Positions 8,960-15,917 are shown, numbered from the stretch's first letter. The stretch is 19,428 bases of DNA from Streptomyces katrae (GCF_000717655.1 NZ_JNZY01000065.1:1-19428); one strand, 5' to 3'. Numbers and translations: made by a program. The notes: generated by a model not told the origin, from the letters alone.

Positions 8960-10467
8960 CCCTCCTCCGGTACGGCTTCCCCCACCGCCGGGTCACCCAC
9001 GAGGGGCAGCGGATCGGACGGCTCCAGCTCGGGGTCGTCCACCCGGAAGGTGCGCACCCGGCCCGGTGGCGATCCGGGCCGCTCGAACCGCACGGTCACC
9101 CTCCCGACCCCGCTGCCCTGCACCCACCCGGGCCCGTACACGGCGTGCCGTACGTCGCTCCCGGCCGACCAGCGGCGTTCCCGGGCAGGCTCGGCCCCCC
9201 CGGCCGGCCCCGTACCCTCAGGGGCCTCTGCGGGCCCACCAGGCGCTGTGGGCCCCGTCGGCGCTGCCGGGCCACCGGACCCGTCTGCCCCTCCCGTCCC
9301 TCCGGCCTCCGCAGCCCCGTCCTGCTCGGCTGCCGGGCTCCCCTCCGCGCCGCCCGAGGCAGCCTCCGCAGCGGCCTCGGCAGCCGCCTCCGCGGCCATG
9401 GACTGCGCGAACAGGTCCTCCTGGGTGTAGTCCGCCAGCCCGGTCACGCCAACGCCCAGCAGCCGCACCCCGCCCGTGGTGTCCACCGCCTCCAGGAGCC
9501 GCGCCGCGGCCTCCCGCACCACCGCGGGGTCGTCGGTGGGCCCCCGTAGCGTCTCGGAGCGCGTCAGGGTCGAGAAGTCGTACCGCCGCACCTTCAGCAC
9601 GATCGTGCGCCCGGAGTGCCCCGAGTCCCGCAGCCGGTGCACGCACCGGTCGGCGAGCCTCTGCACCTCGTTCCGGATCCGCACCCGGTCGTGCAGGTCC
9701 ACGTCGAAGGTGTCCTCGACCGACACGGACTTCGCGTCGCGCTCGGCGACCACCGCCCGGTCGTCCAGCCCCAGCGCCATCCGGTACAGCCCGACCCCGT
9801 GCGCACGCCCGACCATCCGGACCAGCTCGTCCTCACCGGCCTCCGCCAGCTCCCCCACGGTGGTGATCCCGGCCCGCCGCAGGTGTTCGCCGGTCGCCGG
9901 CCCCACCCCCGGCAGGGTCCGTACCGACATCGGCGCGAGCAGGGCTCGCTCCGTCCCCGGCTCGATCAGCAGCAGCCCGTCCGGCTTGGCCTCCTCCGAG
10001 GCCACCTTCGCCAGCATCTTCGACCCCGCCAGCCCCACCGAGGCACTGAGCCCGGTCGCCGCCAGGATGTCCCCCCGCAGCCGCTGACCCGTCTCCAGGG
10101 CGGATTCCGCGTCGAAGGCGGTTCCGCCCGCCTCCAGGTCCACGAAGGCCTCGTCGAGGCTGAGCGGTTCCACGAGCGGCGACAGCTGCCGCAGCAGCGC
10201 CATGACGACGTCGCTGACCGCCCGGTACAGGCTGAAGCGCGGGATCAGGTAGGCGCCGTTGGGGCAGAGCCGCCGCGCCTGGGCCATCGGCATCGCCGAG
10301 TGCACCCCGAAGCGGCGGGCCTCGTAGGAGGCGGTGGCGACCACCCCGCGCGGCCCGAGCCCGCCGACGATCACGGCCTTGCCGCGCAGGCTCGGCTTCG
10401 ATGCCTGCTCCACGGATGCGTAGAAGGCGTCCATGTCCAGATGCAGGATGGTCGGCGCGGCTCTCAC
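8956..10467 (-). CDS. dinB: DNA polymerase IV (Y-family translesion polymerase)
   Basis: A 503-aa Y-family polymerase, much longer than the 350 aa of E. coli Pol IV. Catalytic acidic residues are in LDMDAFYASVE (D11) and SLDEAF (D105, E106). Y16 is at the steric-gate position. The helix-hairpin-helix TLPGVGPATGEHLRRAG is at 184-200. The little-finger domain spans about 240-345. QEDLF at 349-353 fits the sliding-clamp binding motif. After it come about 75 residues of Ala/Gly/Glu/Pro linker (357-430) and a C-terminal module (about 434-490). The start is GTG 10467, with a weak GGGG ribosome binding site. It synthesises across damaged template with low fidelity. A GC-rich hairpin separates it from the upstream MerR gene. 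Confidence 0.95.
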   Translation of the reverse strand: MRAAPTILHLDMDAFYASVEQASKPSLRGKAVIVGGLGPRGVVATASYEARRFGVHSAMPMAQARRLCPNGAYLIPRFSLYRAVSDVVMALLRQLSPLVEPLSLDEAFVDLEAGGTAFDAESALETGQRLRGDILAATGLSASVGLAGSKMLAKVASEEAKPDGLLLIEPGTERALLAPMSVRTLPGVGPATGEHLRRAGITTVGELAEAGEDELVRMVGRAHGVGLYRMALGLDDRAVVAERDAKSVSVEDTFDVDLHDRVRIRNEVQRLADRCVHRLRDSGHSGRTIVLKVRRYDFSTLTRSETLRGPTDDPAVVREAAARLLEAVDTTGGVRLLGVGVTGLADYTQEDLFAQSMAAEAAAEAAAEAASGGAEGSPAAEQDGAAEAGGTGGADGSGGPAAPTGPTAPGGPAEAPEGTGPAGGAEPARERRWSAGSDVRHAVYGPGWVQGSGVGRVTVRFERPGSPPGRVRTFRVDDPELEPSDPLPLVGDPAVGEAVPEEG

Positions 10468-10507
10468 AGCCCCGATGCTGCCCTACGCCACTGACAACCG
10501 GTCCGGG

Positions 10508-10538
10508 CCGGGCCCGGCGCCTGCGCGGCCGGGCCCGG
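10508..10538 (-). terminator. GC-rich terminator hairpin between MerR gene and dinB
   Basis: CCGGGCCCGG (10508-10517) followed by CGC pairs with GCG and CCGGGCCCGG (10529-10538), with a small bulge and a 2-nt loop. It begins 9 nt past the MerR stop (minus strand) and 40 nt before the dinB start. No T-tract is seen. Confidence 0.5.
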
Positions 10539-10546
10539 GACCGCTC

Positions 10547-11185
10547 TCAACCGGCCCGGTTGCGCCGTGCGGCCAGCTCGTCCGTCGGATTGTGGCCGAC
10601 CACCGTCTCGCCGGTGTCGACCCGCTCGCCGTGCAGTTGCGACAGCGCGTTCTCGACGTCGCGCCAGACCACGCCGACGGCGATGCCGAAGATGCCCTGC
10701 CCGCCCTGGAGCAGGCTCACCACCTGGTCCGGCGAGGTGCACTCGTACACGGTGGCGCCGTCGCTCATCAGCGTCATGCGCTCGAGGTCCGCGAAACCGC
10801 GGTCCCGCAGGTGCTGGACGGCGGTCCGGATGTTCTGCAGCGCCACACCGGTGTCCAGGAAGCGCTTGACGATCTTGAGGACGACGACGTCCCGGAAGCT
10901 GTACAGGCGCTGCGTGCCCGAACCGTACGCGGGGCGCACCGTGGGCTCCACCAGCCCGGTCCGCGCCCAGTAGTCGAGCTGCCGGTACGTGATGCCCGCC
11001 GCGGCGCACGCCGTCGGACCCCGGTAGCCGACCTGTTCGGGTGCCGGGTCCGCGCCGGCCGCCGCGACCGTCGCCGCCTCCGGCTGACGGCGCGCGGAAC
11101 CTGCCGCGCTGCCGTGGAGCGGGTACGGCCCACCGTCACTCCGCACGGGGATGCCCCCGGTCGTACCGTCGCCCGTGACTCTCAC
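10547..11185 (-). CDS. MerR family transcriptional regulator (Rv1830/McdR-like by position)
   Basis: A 212-aa regulator. A disordered N-terminus of about 50 residues precedes the winged helix-turn-helix: GPTACAAAGITYRQLDYWARTGLV (57-79), then PAYGSGTQRLYSFRDV (85-100) as the wing and start of the second helical pair. The rest (105-190) is probably a dimer coiled coil and small effector-like domain without the cysteines of metal-sensing MerR proteins. GTG 11185 follows GGAGGG with 6-nt spacing. Position next to the DUF151 gene matches mycobacterial Rv1830, described as a cell-division/growth regulator. Transfer of that role is inference. It has its own strong promoter, with palindromes just upstream. 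Confidence 0.88.
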   Translation of the reverse strand: MRVTGDGTTGGIPVRSDGGPYPLHGSAAGSARRQPEAATVAAAGADPAPEQVGYRGPTACAAAGITYRQLDYWARTGLVEPTVRPAYGSGTQRLYSFRDVVVLKIVKRFLDTGVALQNIRTAVQHLRDRGFADLERMTLMSDGATVYECTSPDQVVSLLQGGQGIFGIAVGVVWRDVENALSQLHGERVDTGETVVGHNPTDELAARRNRAG

Positions 11186-11216
11186 GCCGACCCTCCGTCC
11201 TTGACCTGCCCCCTCG

Positions 11217-11245
11217 AAGGTAGGCAGTCACCAGGGGTGCGTCAA
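11217..11245 (-). promoter_or_regulatory. Sigma-70 type promoter of the second MerR gene
   Basis: On the minus strand TTGACG (11240-11245) is followed after exactly 17 bp by TACCTT (11217-11222), close to the HrdB consensus. Transcription would start near 11210, about 25 nt before the GTG start. The 17-bp spacing is normal, unlike the 19-20 bp of classical MerR-activated promoters. Confidence 0.65.
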
Positions 11246-11254
11246 CGATCGCCA

Positions 11255-11280
11255 CACTCGGCACGCCGAGTGATAATCAC
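11255..11280. promoter_or_regulatory. Overlapping palindromes next to the MerR promoter
   Basis: CACTCGGC-AC-GCCGAGTG (11255-11272) is a perfect 18-nt palindrome whose edge is 9 bp from the -35 box. GTGATAATCAC (11270-11280) is a second palindrome overlapping its end. They may be operators for the MerR protein or another regulator. The first could also work as a terminator for the upstream nuclease gene. Confidence 0.45.
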
Positions 11281-11364
11281 CCTGAGAGTGGTTTCCCGTG
11301 CCCCGTATCGGGGAAAGGCTAATCGAATGGGCTGTCACTCCCCGTGGTCGGCGCGGCCGACGGA

Positions 11365-11838
11365 TCACTGCGGCCCGGTGCCGAAGTCCTCCGGAGAGAT
11401 CTGGTCGAGGAACTCGCGGAACTTCTCCACCTCGTCCTCCTGCTCGTCCGGAATGGCGATTCCGGCGTCGTCCAGCACACCGTCGCTGCCGTAGATCGGC
11501 GTCCCCGTACGCAGGGCCAGCGCTATGGCGTCGGAGGGCCGCGCGCTCACCTCGACCCCGCTGGCGAAGACGAGCTCCGCGTAGAAGACGCCCTCCCGCA
11601 GATCCGTGATCCGGACCTCGGTGAGCTCCTCACCGACCGCCTCCAGCACGTCCTTGAACAGGTCGTGCGTCAGCGGCCGGGCAGGGGCCATGCCCTGCTG
11701 CGCGAAGGCAATGGCGGTCGCCTCCCCTGGTCCGATCCAGATGGGGAGGTACCGGTCGCCTCCCACTTCACGCAGGAGCACGATCGGTTGGTTCGAGGGC
11801 ATTTCCACCCGGACACCCACAACGTCGAGCTCGTTCAC
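11365..11838 (-). CDS. Bifunctional nuclease (BFN/DUF151) family protein
   Basis: A 157-aa protein of the DUF151 family. It starts MNELDVVGVRVEMPSNQPIVLLRE and contains YLPIWIGPGEATAIAFAQQG (30-49) and RPSDAIALALRTGTPIY (about 99-115), the family's signatures. The C-terminus is acidic. The family takes its name from a plant enzyme with DNase and RNase activity; the bacterial role is not settled. GTG 11838 has AGGG about 8 nt upstream. It lies between two MerR genes in the same order as mycobacterial Rv1828-Rv1829-Rv1830, which supports orthology. A 15-nt inverted repeat lies just upstream. Confidence 0.92.
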   Translation of the reverse strand: MNELDVVGVRVEMPSNQPIVLLREVGGDRYLPIWIGPGEATAIAFAQQGMAPARPLTHDLFKDVLEAVGEELTEVRITDLREGVFYAELVFASGVEVSARPSDAIALALRTGTPIYGSDGVLDDAGIAIPDEQEDEVEKFREFLDQISPEDFGTGPQ

Positions 11839-11852
11839 ACAGCAACCCTAGG

Positions 11853-11867
11853 ACCTGCCCGGCAGGT
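11853..11867. promoter_or_regulatory. Inverted repeat upstream of the nuclease-family gene
   Basis: ACCTGCC-C-GGCAGGT is perfect over 15 nt. It lies 14 nt before the DUF151 start and 36 nt past the stop of the upstream MerR gene. It could be an operator or a small terminator/attenuator. Confidence 0.35.
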
Positions 11868-11902
11868 TTGGGTAGTCGGGCCCCCCTCGAAGATCCCCGG
11901 GG

Positions 11903-12676
11903 TCAGTGCAGACGGACCCCGAGAGCCGTCTGCACCAAGGCCTCATGGAGCCTGACGGAGAGCCCCGCGAGCTCTTTCATGGTGGCCTCGGCATGCGCCC
12001 TGGTCTGCGGGTTGCGGTGCCGTCGCAGGGGTGCAACGACCTGCTCCACCAGCCCCGCCTCCCGGTCGGCGGCGGCCTTCATCGCCCGCAGGTGCCGGGG
12101 CTCCAGGCCGAACCGGCCCAGATCCGCCACCAGGCGGGCCACCGTGACCGCCTCGGCGTCGAATCCGCCGCCCGGAGCCTCGCCGATCAGCCCGTACGAC
12201 TCCCATTCGGCGAGCTGCGCCTCGTCCGCCTCGGCCGCGGCCATCAGCTCGGCACGGCCCACCCGGGCCGCGGTGGGCCGCTCCCGGCCGACCTCGCCGT
12301 AGACGGCGGAAGGGCTGGCCGGATCGACGGAATCCCCGTGCGCGGTGGGCGACGGGATGCGGATCTGCTCGCCGCGGGCGAGCGCGTCCAGCTGTTCGCG
12401 GATGACCTTCAACGGCAGGTAGTGGTCCCGCTGCAGCCGCAGGATGCGGGCCAGCCGCTCGACGTCCTCCGTGCTGAACTTGCGGTATCCGGAAGGTGTG
12501 CGCCTGGGCTCGACGAGCCCCTCCGCCTCCAGGAAACGAATCTTCGAGATCGTGACTTCGGGGAACTCGTCGCGCAGCATGGTGAGCACCGTGCCGATGC
12601 TCACCAGCCGCCCGGCCGAGCCGACGGTGCCGGCGGTGCCGCTCTTCGGGGCACCGCCGGTCGAGGTACGCAGCAT
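11903..12676 (-). CDS. ftsR: MerR family regulator, FtsR-like
   Basis: A 257-aa MerR protein with the winged helix near the N-terminus: LVSIGTVLTMLRDEFPEVTISKIRFLEAEGLV (24-55), then RRTPSGYRKFSTEDVERL (58-75), a classic MerR wing. Residues 80-102 form the linker helix. The C-terminal half (about 140-250) is a helical domain resembling a second HTH-like fold, without effector cysteines. ATG 12676 has an AGGGAAGG site upstream. It lies directly downstream of the GarA-like gene, as do Rv1828 of M. tuberculosis and FtsR of Corynebacterium glutamicum, the latter reported to activate ftsZ. The assignment rests on context plus domain layout; the target here is unproven. A GC-rich palindromic element separates it from the FHA gene. 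Confidence 0.85.
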   Translation of the reverse strand: MLRTSTGGAPKSGTAGTVGSAGRLVSIGTVLTMLRDEFPEVTISKIRFLEAEGLVEPRRTPSGYRKFSTEDVERLARILRLQRDHYLPLKVIREQLDALARGEQIRIPSPTAHGDSVDPASPSAVYGEVGRERPTAARVGRAELMAAAEADEAQLAEWESYGLIGEAPGGGFDAEAVTVARLVADLGRFGLEPRHLRAMKAAADREAGLVEQVVAPLRRHRNPQTRAHAEATMKELAGLSVRLHEALVQTALGVRLH

Positions 12677-12683
12677 GGGACCT

Positions 12684-12747
12684 TCCCTCTGGGGATCCCC
12701 GGGCCGAGTCCGGGGTGGGGGTCCCCCCAGGCGGAGCCCAGGGGGCG
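12684..12747. repeat. GC-rich palindromic element (REP-like) between FHA and ftsR genes
   Basis: The 71-bp gap contains nested GC-rich inverted repeats: GGGGATCCCC, CCCCGG-N7-CCGGGG, and an imperfect GGGGG/CCCCC stem around CAGGCGGAGCCCAG. This composition resembles the short palindromic repeats scattered between Streptomyces genes. It may act as a terminator or mRNA-stabilising hairpin. Confidence 0.4.
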
Positions 12748-13581
12748 TCAGACGCCCCGCAGGCTCGCGTAGAAGACCAGCCGGTACTTGCCGATCTGCA
12801 CCTCGTCGCCGTTGTGCAGGGCGACCGAGTCGATCGGCTCACGGTTGACGTACGTGCCGTTGAGGCTGCCCACGTCGGCGACGGTGAAGCCGCCCTCCTG
12901 GCTCCTGCGGAACTCGACATGCCGCCGGGAGACCGTGACGTCGTCCAGGAAGATGTCGCTCTGCGGGTGCCGGCCCGCCGTGGTCAGCTCACCGTCCAGC
13001 AGGAAGCGGCTGCCGGAGTTGGGGCCGCGCCGCACGATCAGCAGGGCGGAACCCGGAGGCAGAGCTTCCACCGCGGCCTGGGCCTCGGGGGACAGCGAGG
13101 ACGACACGTGCTGTTGTCCCGACACCTCGGCCTCGTAGGCCTCGAGGCCCGAGATCGAGATGGTGGACGTGGTCTCCGAGGCACGCTCCGGCGTCAGACC
13201 CGCCCGCAGCGGCGCGCCGCAGTTGGAGCAGAACCGGCTGGCCGCATCGCTACGGTGTCCGCACCTGCTGCAAACCTGCTCGGCCGACATGGACGGCTCC
13301 TCGCGCCGCGGCTGCCCCGCGGAGGCATTGGTGGCATACGGGTCGGGGGCAAACCCTCCACCCGAACTTGAGGTTGATGGTTCACCGAAACCTATGCGTC
13401 CGGAACCCGCAGGGTCAACAGACGACGCGCCCGGCGCGCCCGAAACATCACCGGCGCCGGCGACCTCGTCACGGAAGAGCGGCCGGTCGCCCTGCCCTTC
13501 CACCTCCCCCTGCCCCGCGCGGTGCTTCGCTGCACCGTCCTCGCGGTTCTTCTTTCCGAACAACTTCTCAAACAACTTCAC
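12748..13581 (-). CDS. garA: FHA domain protein, GarA/OdhI-like, with zinc ribbon
   Basis: A 277-aa protein. After a charged, low-complexity N-terminus (1-97) comes a zinc ribbon (C104, C107, C118, C121). Next is an ETTS phospho-acceptor motif (136-139) that matches the PknB/PknG target of GarA and OdhI. A C-terminal FHA domain (about 180-270) has GR at 203-204, SRRH at 218-221 and NGT at 241-243. In mycobacteria and corynebacteria the unphosphorylated protein inhibits 2-oxoglutarate dehydrogenase and alters glutamate metabolism. Transfer of that role is inference. GTG 13581 follows AAGGGGAA. A second in-frame ATG at 13290 has a better GAGGAG site and would give a 180-aa form near GarA length. 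Position before the FtsR-like gene matches garA/odhI. Confidence 0.9.
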   Translation of the reverse strand: MKLFEKLFGKKNREDGAAKHRAGQGEVEGQGDRPLFRDEVAGAGDVSGAPGASSVDPAGSGRIGFGEPSTSSSGGGFAPDPYATNASAGQPRREEPSMSAEQVCSRCGHRSDAASRFCSNCGAPLRAGLTPERASETTSTISISGLEAYEAEVSGQQHVSSSLSPEAQAAVEALPPGSALLIVRRGPNSGSRFLLDGELTTAGRHPQSDIFLDDVTVSRRHVEFRRSQEGGFTVADVGSLNGTYVNREPIDSVALHNGDEVQIGKYRLVFYASLRGV

Positions 13582-13667
13582 GGGCGATTCCCCTTGAACG
13601 AAACAGACCCGCCCGTGGGGCAGGACGAACTCCGAATGCACACACCTGCCGACCCGGACATTCTCAC

Positions 13668-13694
13668 AACGTCCGTAACCACCAGACAGTTTCC
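13668..13694 (-). promoter_or_regulatory. Possible ECF-sigma type promoter of the FHA gene
   Basis: Minus strand GGAAAC (13689-13694) and CGTT (13668-13671) are separated by 17 bp. This resembles the GGAAC-N16/17-CGT pattern of ECF sigma factors. It lies about 90 bp before the FHA start in the 190-bp gap after the DUF881 gene. No good HrdB promoter is seen there. Confidence 0.25.
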
Positions 13695-13771
13695 ACCACG
13701 CACCACGACTTCAGTGCGCCGACCCCCCGCAGGCATCAGCCCGCGTGAGCCCGTCCGCTCCCCGTCCCGCA

Positions 13772-14674
13772 TCACGACGATGACGACCGAGCGTAGTCAG
13801 GCTGCTTCGCAGCCCGCAAGGCATCCACAACGATCTTCGCCGACCGTGTGACGGCGACGGTGGCCTGTTCCTTCTCCAGCGTCTGCACGACACCGCCGGG
13901 AATGTTCAGAGCAGGCTCCAGATCCTGTGCCTTGCCGATCACCTTGAACTCATAAGGCTGTGTGATCTTCTTACCGTCGATCCCGATCCCGCCGCCCTCG
14001 TCCGAGAAGAACGAGCCCGCCACCATGCGCACCCCGTTGACCTGGATCGCCTCGGCCCCGGCCGCCCGCAGCTCCTGGAGGGTGTCCAGCAGCTGGTCCG
14101 ACTGCACCTGGCCCTTGGGGTCGGTGATCTTCAGCGTGATGCCCGGACCCTGCGCTGCCACCGTACCGGCCAGGATCCCGAGTTGGCGTTCCTTCTCGAT
14201 CGTCTGCCGCCGGGCCTCCTCGGCCTGGTTGGAACTGCTCTCCAACTCCTTGCGCTGGTCCTCCAGCTGCTGCTTCTCGTCCTCCAGGCGCTTGGTCCGC
14301 CCGTCGAGCTCGTCGAGGATCCGTACGAGGTCCTCCTGACGGGCCCCGCGCAGCGCGCTGGAGTCGCTGTTCGACCGCACCTGGATGGCCAGGCCCAGCC
14401 CGAGGACGAACAGCAGCAGCGCGACGATCAGTTGGGCCCGGCTCACCCGCGGCGGCCACAGCCCCTCCGCCAGCCGCTGCCGACCGGTCTGCGCGGGCGC
14501 GACGGCCTTGGCGGCGGCCGGTGCCGCGTCTGCGGCGCTTTCGGCGGATTCGGCGGATTCAGCGGGAGCCGGCTGGGCGGGCTCCGCCTCCCGCGGCACG
14601 TCCTGCTCCTGCCGGTCCTGCGGCGGCAGCTCCGAGCCCATCGGCTCCTCGGGCTGACTGTCGTTCGTACTCAT
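13772..14674 (-). CDS. DUF881 family membrane-anchored protein (second in operon)
   Basis: A 300-aa protein with a cytoplasmic Pro/Ala/Glu-rich N-terminus (1-75), one transmembrane segment (about 80-99), a charged coiled coil (110-165) and an extracytoplasmic DUF881 domain (170-288). The domain shows QGPGITLKITDPKG, the LQELRAAGAEAIQVNG block and YEFKVIGKAQDLEPAL. DUF881 proteins include YlxW and YlxX of Bacillus, encoded beside sbp and the ftsA-ftsZ region, but their biochemical role is unknown. I took ATG 14674. A GTG at 14683 overlaps the sbp stop as GTGA and is equally plausible. Tight coupling with sbp and the other DUF881 gene suggests one membrane complex. Confidence 0.9.
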   Translation of the reverse strand: MSTNDSQPEEPMGSELPPQDRQEQDVPREAEPAQPAPAESAESAESAADAAPAAAKAVAPAQTGRQRLAEGLWPPRVSRAQLIVALLLFVLGLGLAIQVRSNSDSSALRGARQEDLVRILDELDGRTKRLEDEKQQLEDQRKELESSSNQAEEARRQTIEKERQLGILAGTVAAQGPGITLKITDPKGQVQSDQLLDTLQELRAAGAEAIQVNGVRMVAGSFFSDEGGGIGIDGKKITQPYEFKVIGKAQDLEPALNIPGGVVQTLEKEQATVAVTRSAKIVVDALRAAKQPDYARSSSS

Positions 14675-14679
14675 CGGCC

Positions 14680-15012
14680 TCACGCCCGGAACACGTGCCG
14701 GCGGATGGCCGCGGCGTTGGAGAAGATGCGGATGCCCAGGACCACGACCACACCGGTCGACAGCTGCGAGCCGACGCCCAGCTTGTCACCGAGGAAGACG
14801 ATCAGCGCCGCCACGACGACGTTCGACAGGAACGACACCACGAAGACCTTGTCCACGAAAATGCCGTCCAGCATCGCGCGCAGGCCCCCGAACACCGCGT
14901 CCAGCGCCGCCACCACGGCGATCGGCAGATAAGGCTCGACGACGGCCGGCACTTCGGGGCGGACCAGAAGTCCGACCACCACTCCGGCCACCAGGCCCAG
15001 TACCGCGATCAC
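14680..15012 (-). CDS. sbp: Small basic protein (DUF1290, Sbp family)
   Basis: A 110-aa membrane protein with about four hydrophobic segments (near 1-17, 29-47, 55-73 and 84-96). The DUF1290 blocks are AALDAVFGGLRAMLDGIFVDKVFVVSFLSN and the C-terminal LGIRIFSNAAAIRRH. GTG 15012 overlaps the upstream DUF881 stop by 4 nt (GTGA), indicating translational coupling. In Bacillus, sbp lies with the DUF881 genes ylxW and ylxX beside divIB and ftsA. In mycobacteria the homologue sits between two DUF881 genes, exactly as here. Its function is unknown; the setting points to envelope growth or division. Confidence 0.92.
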   Translation of the reverse strand: MIAVLGLVAGVVVGLLVRPEVPAVVEPYLPIAVVAALDAVFGGLRAMLDGIFVDKVFVVSFLSNVVVAALIVFLGDKLGVGSQLSTGVVVVLGIRIFSNAAAIRRHVFRA

Positions 15013-15917
15013 GATGCACCCTTCTTCGGCTCTTCTGCTGTAGCTGTACGTACGGTCAGGCTCGACGCGGCCGGCAGCCGCAGCTCGTCCGCGGGAGACA
15101 GGGTGTAGCGGATCCCGTAGTTCTCCTGCAGCGCGTGCAGGTACTGGCCGTCCGCGGAGTCCTGGAACGCGGTACCGAGCCGCTTCCTGTCCCCCACCGC
15201 CAGCACCTCGTACGGCGGTACCAGCGGCCTGTTGTCGACCAGTATCGCGTCACCCGCGGCCCTGATCGCCGACAACGCCGTCAGCCGCTGCCCGTTGATC
15301 GAGATGGCCTCCGCCCCCGACTGCCAGAGCCCGTTGACGATCTTCTGCATGTCCCGGTCACGGAGCCGGCCGGTGTCCGAGAAGCCGGCGTTCTCGCGCG
15401 GCTTGCCACCGCCGCCCGACGAGGAGCCCTTGGCGTCGTCCACGACCAGCTTGATTCCTGGACCGCGGACCTCCGTCGCACCGGCCATCAGCGCCACGAG
15501 CTGCCCCTGGTCGCCACCGTGCTGCTTGAGCGCCTCGCGCTGGCGGCTCGCGACGTTCGCCCGCAGCCGCTCGATGTCCCGCTCCAGGCCGTCCGCGTGC
15601 TCATCGGCCCGCTGTACCCGGTCGATCAGCTCCTGCCGCTCCTTGGCCAGAACCGGCGCGGCTATCCGCGCCTGGGCGGCGCCCAGCGTGACGACCATGG
15701 CCGCGAGCACGAGCCCGGCGGCGAGCGCCAGCTTGGCCTTGAGGGTCCGGGGCAGGCCCGCCGTACCCTCCGCCTCACGCCGGGCCGACGCTTCCGCGTA
15801 GCCCTCGTCGAGACTGTGGTCCATCACGTGCGTCAGCAGCGACATGGATGCGTCCGGGCGCGCGGGAGGCGCCGGCGCCGAACTCCGGTGGTGGGGCGGC
15901 TGCGACATGCCGCTCAT
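15009..15917 (-). CDS. DUF881 family membrane-anchored protein (first in operon)
   Basis: A 302-aa protein: Pro-rich N-terminus, one transmembrane segment (about 61-82), a coiled coil (88-132), and an extracytoplasmic DUF881 domain (138-290) with EVRGPGIKLVVDDAKG, NGLWQSGAEAISINGQRL and PPYEVLAVGDRKRLGTAF. A Ser/Gly insert (165-180) lies in the first part of the domain. The start is uncertain. ATG 15917 and ATG 15908 are three codons apart, and neither has a strong ribosome binding site; ATG 15845 (MSLLTHVMDHSLDEGY) is a third choice. The frame extends upstream to 16184 through the end of the ManC gene, but that part is not coding in this frame. A terminator-like hairpin upstream suggests the operon starts here. 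Confidence 0.88.
   Translation of the reverse strand: MSGMSQPPHHRSSAPAPPARPDASMSLLTHVMDHSLDEGYAEASARREAEGTAGLPRTLKAKLALAAGLVLAAMVVTLGAAQARIAAPVLAKERQELIDRVQRADEHADGLERDIERLRANVASRQREALKQHGGDQGQLVALMAGATEVRGPGIKLVVDDAKGSSSGGGGKPRENAGFSDTGRLRDRDMQKIVNGLWQSGAEAISINGQRLTALSAIRAAGDAILVDNRPLVPPYEVLAVGDRKRLGTAFQDSADGQYLHALQENYGIRYTLSPADELRLPAASSLTVRTATAEEPKKGAS

Noticed and set aside
9218..9430. Repetitive Ala/Gly/Glu-coding stretch considered as a tandem DNA repeat
   Set aside because: The repeats are irregular and lie in frame inside dinB as a flexible linker; no exact repeat unit is kept.
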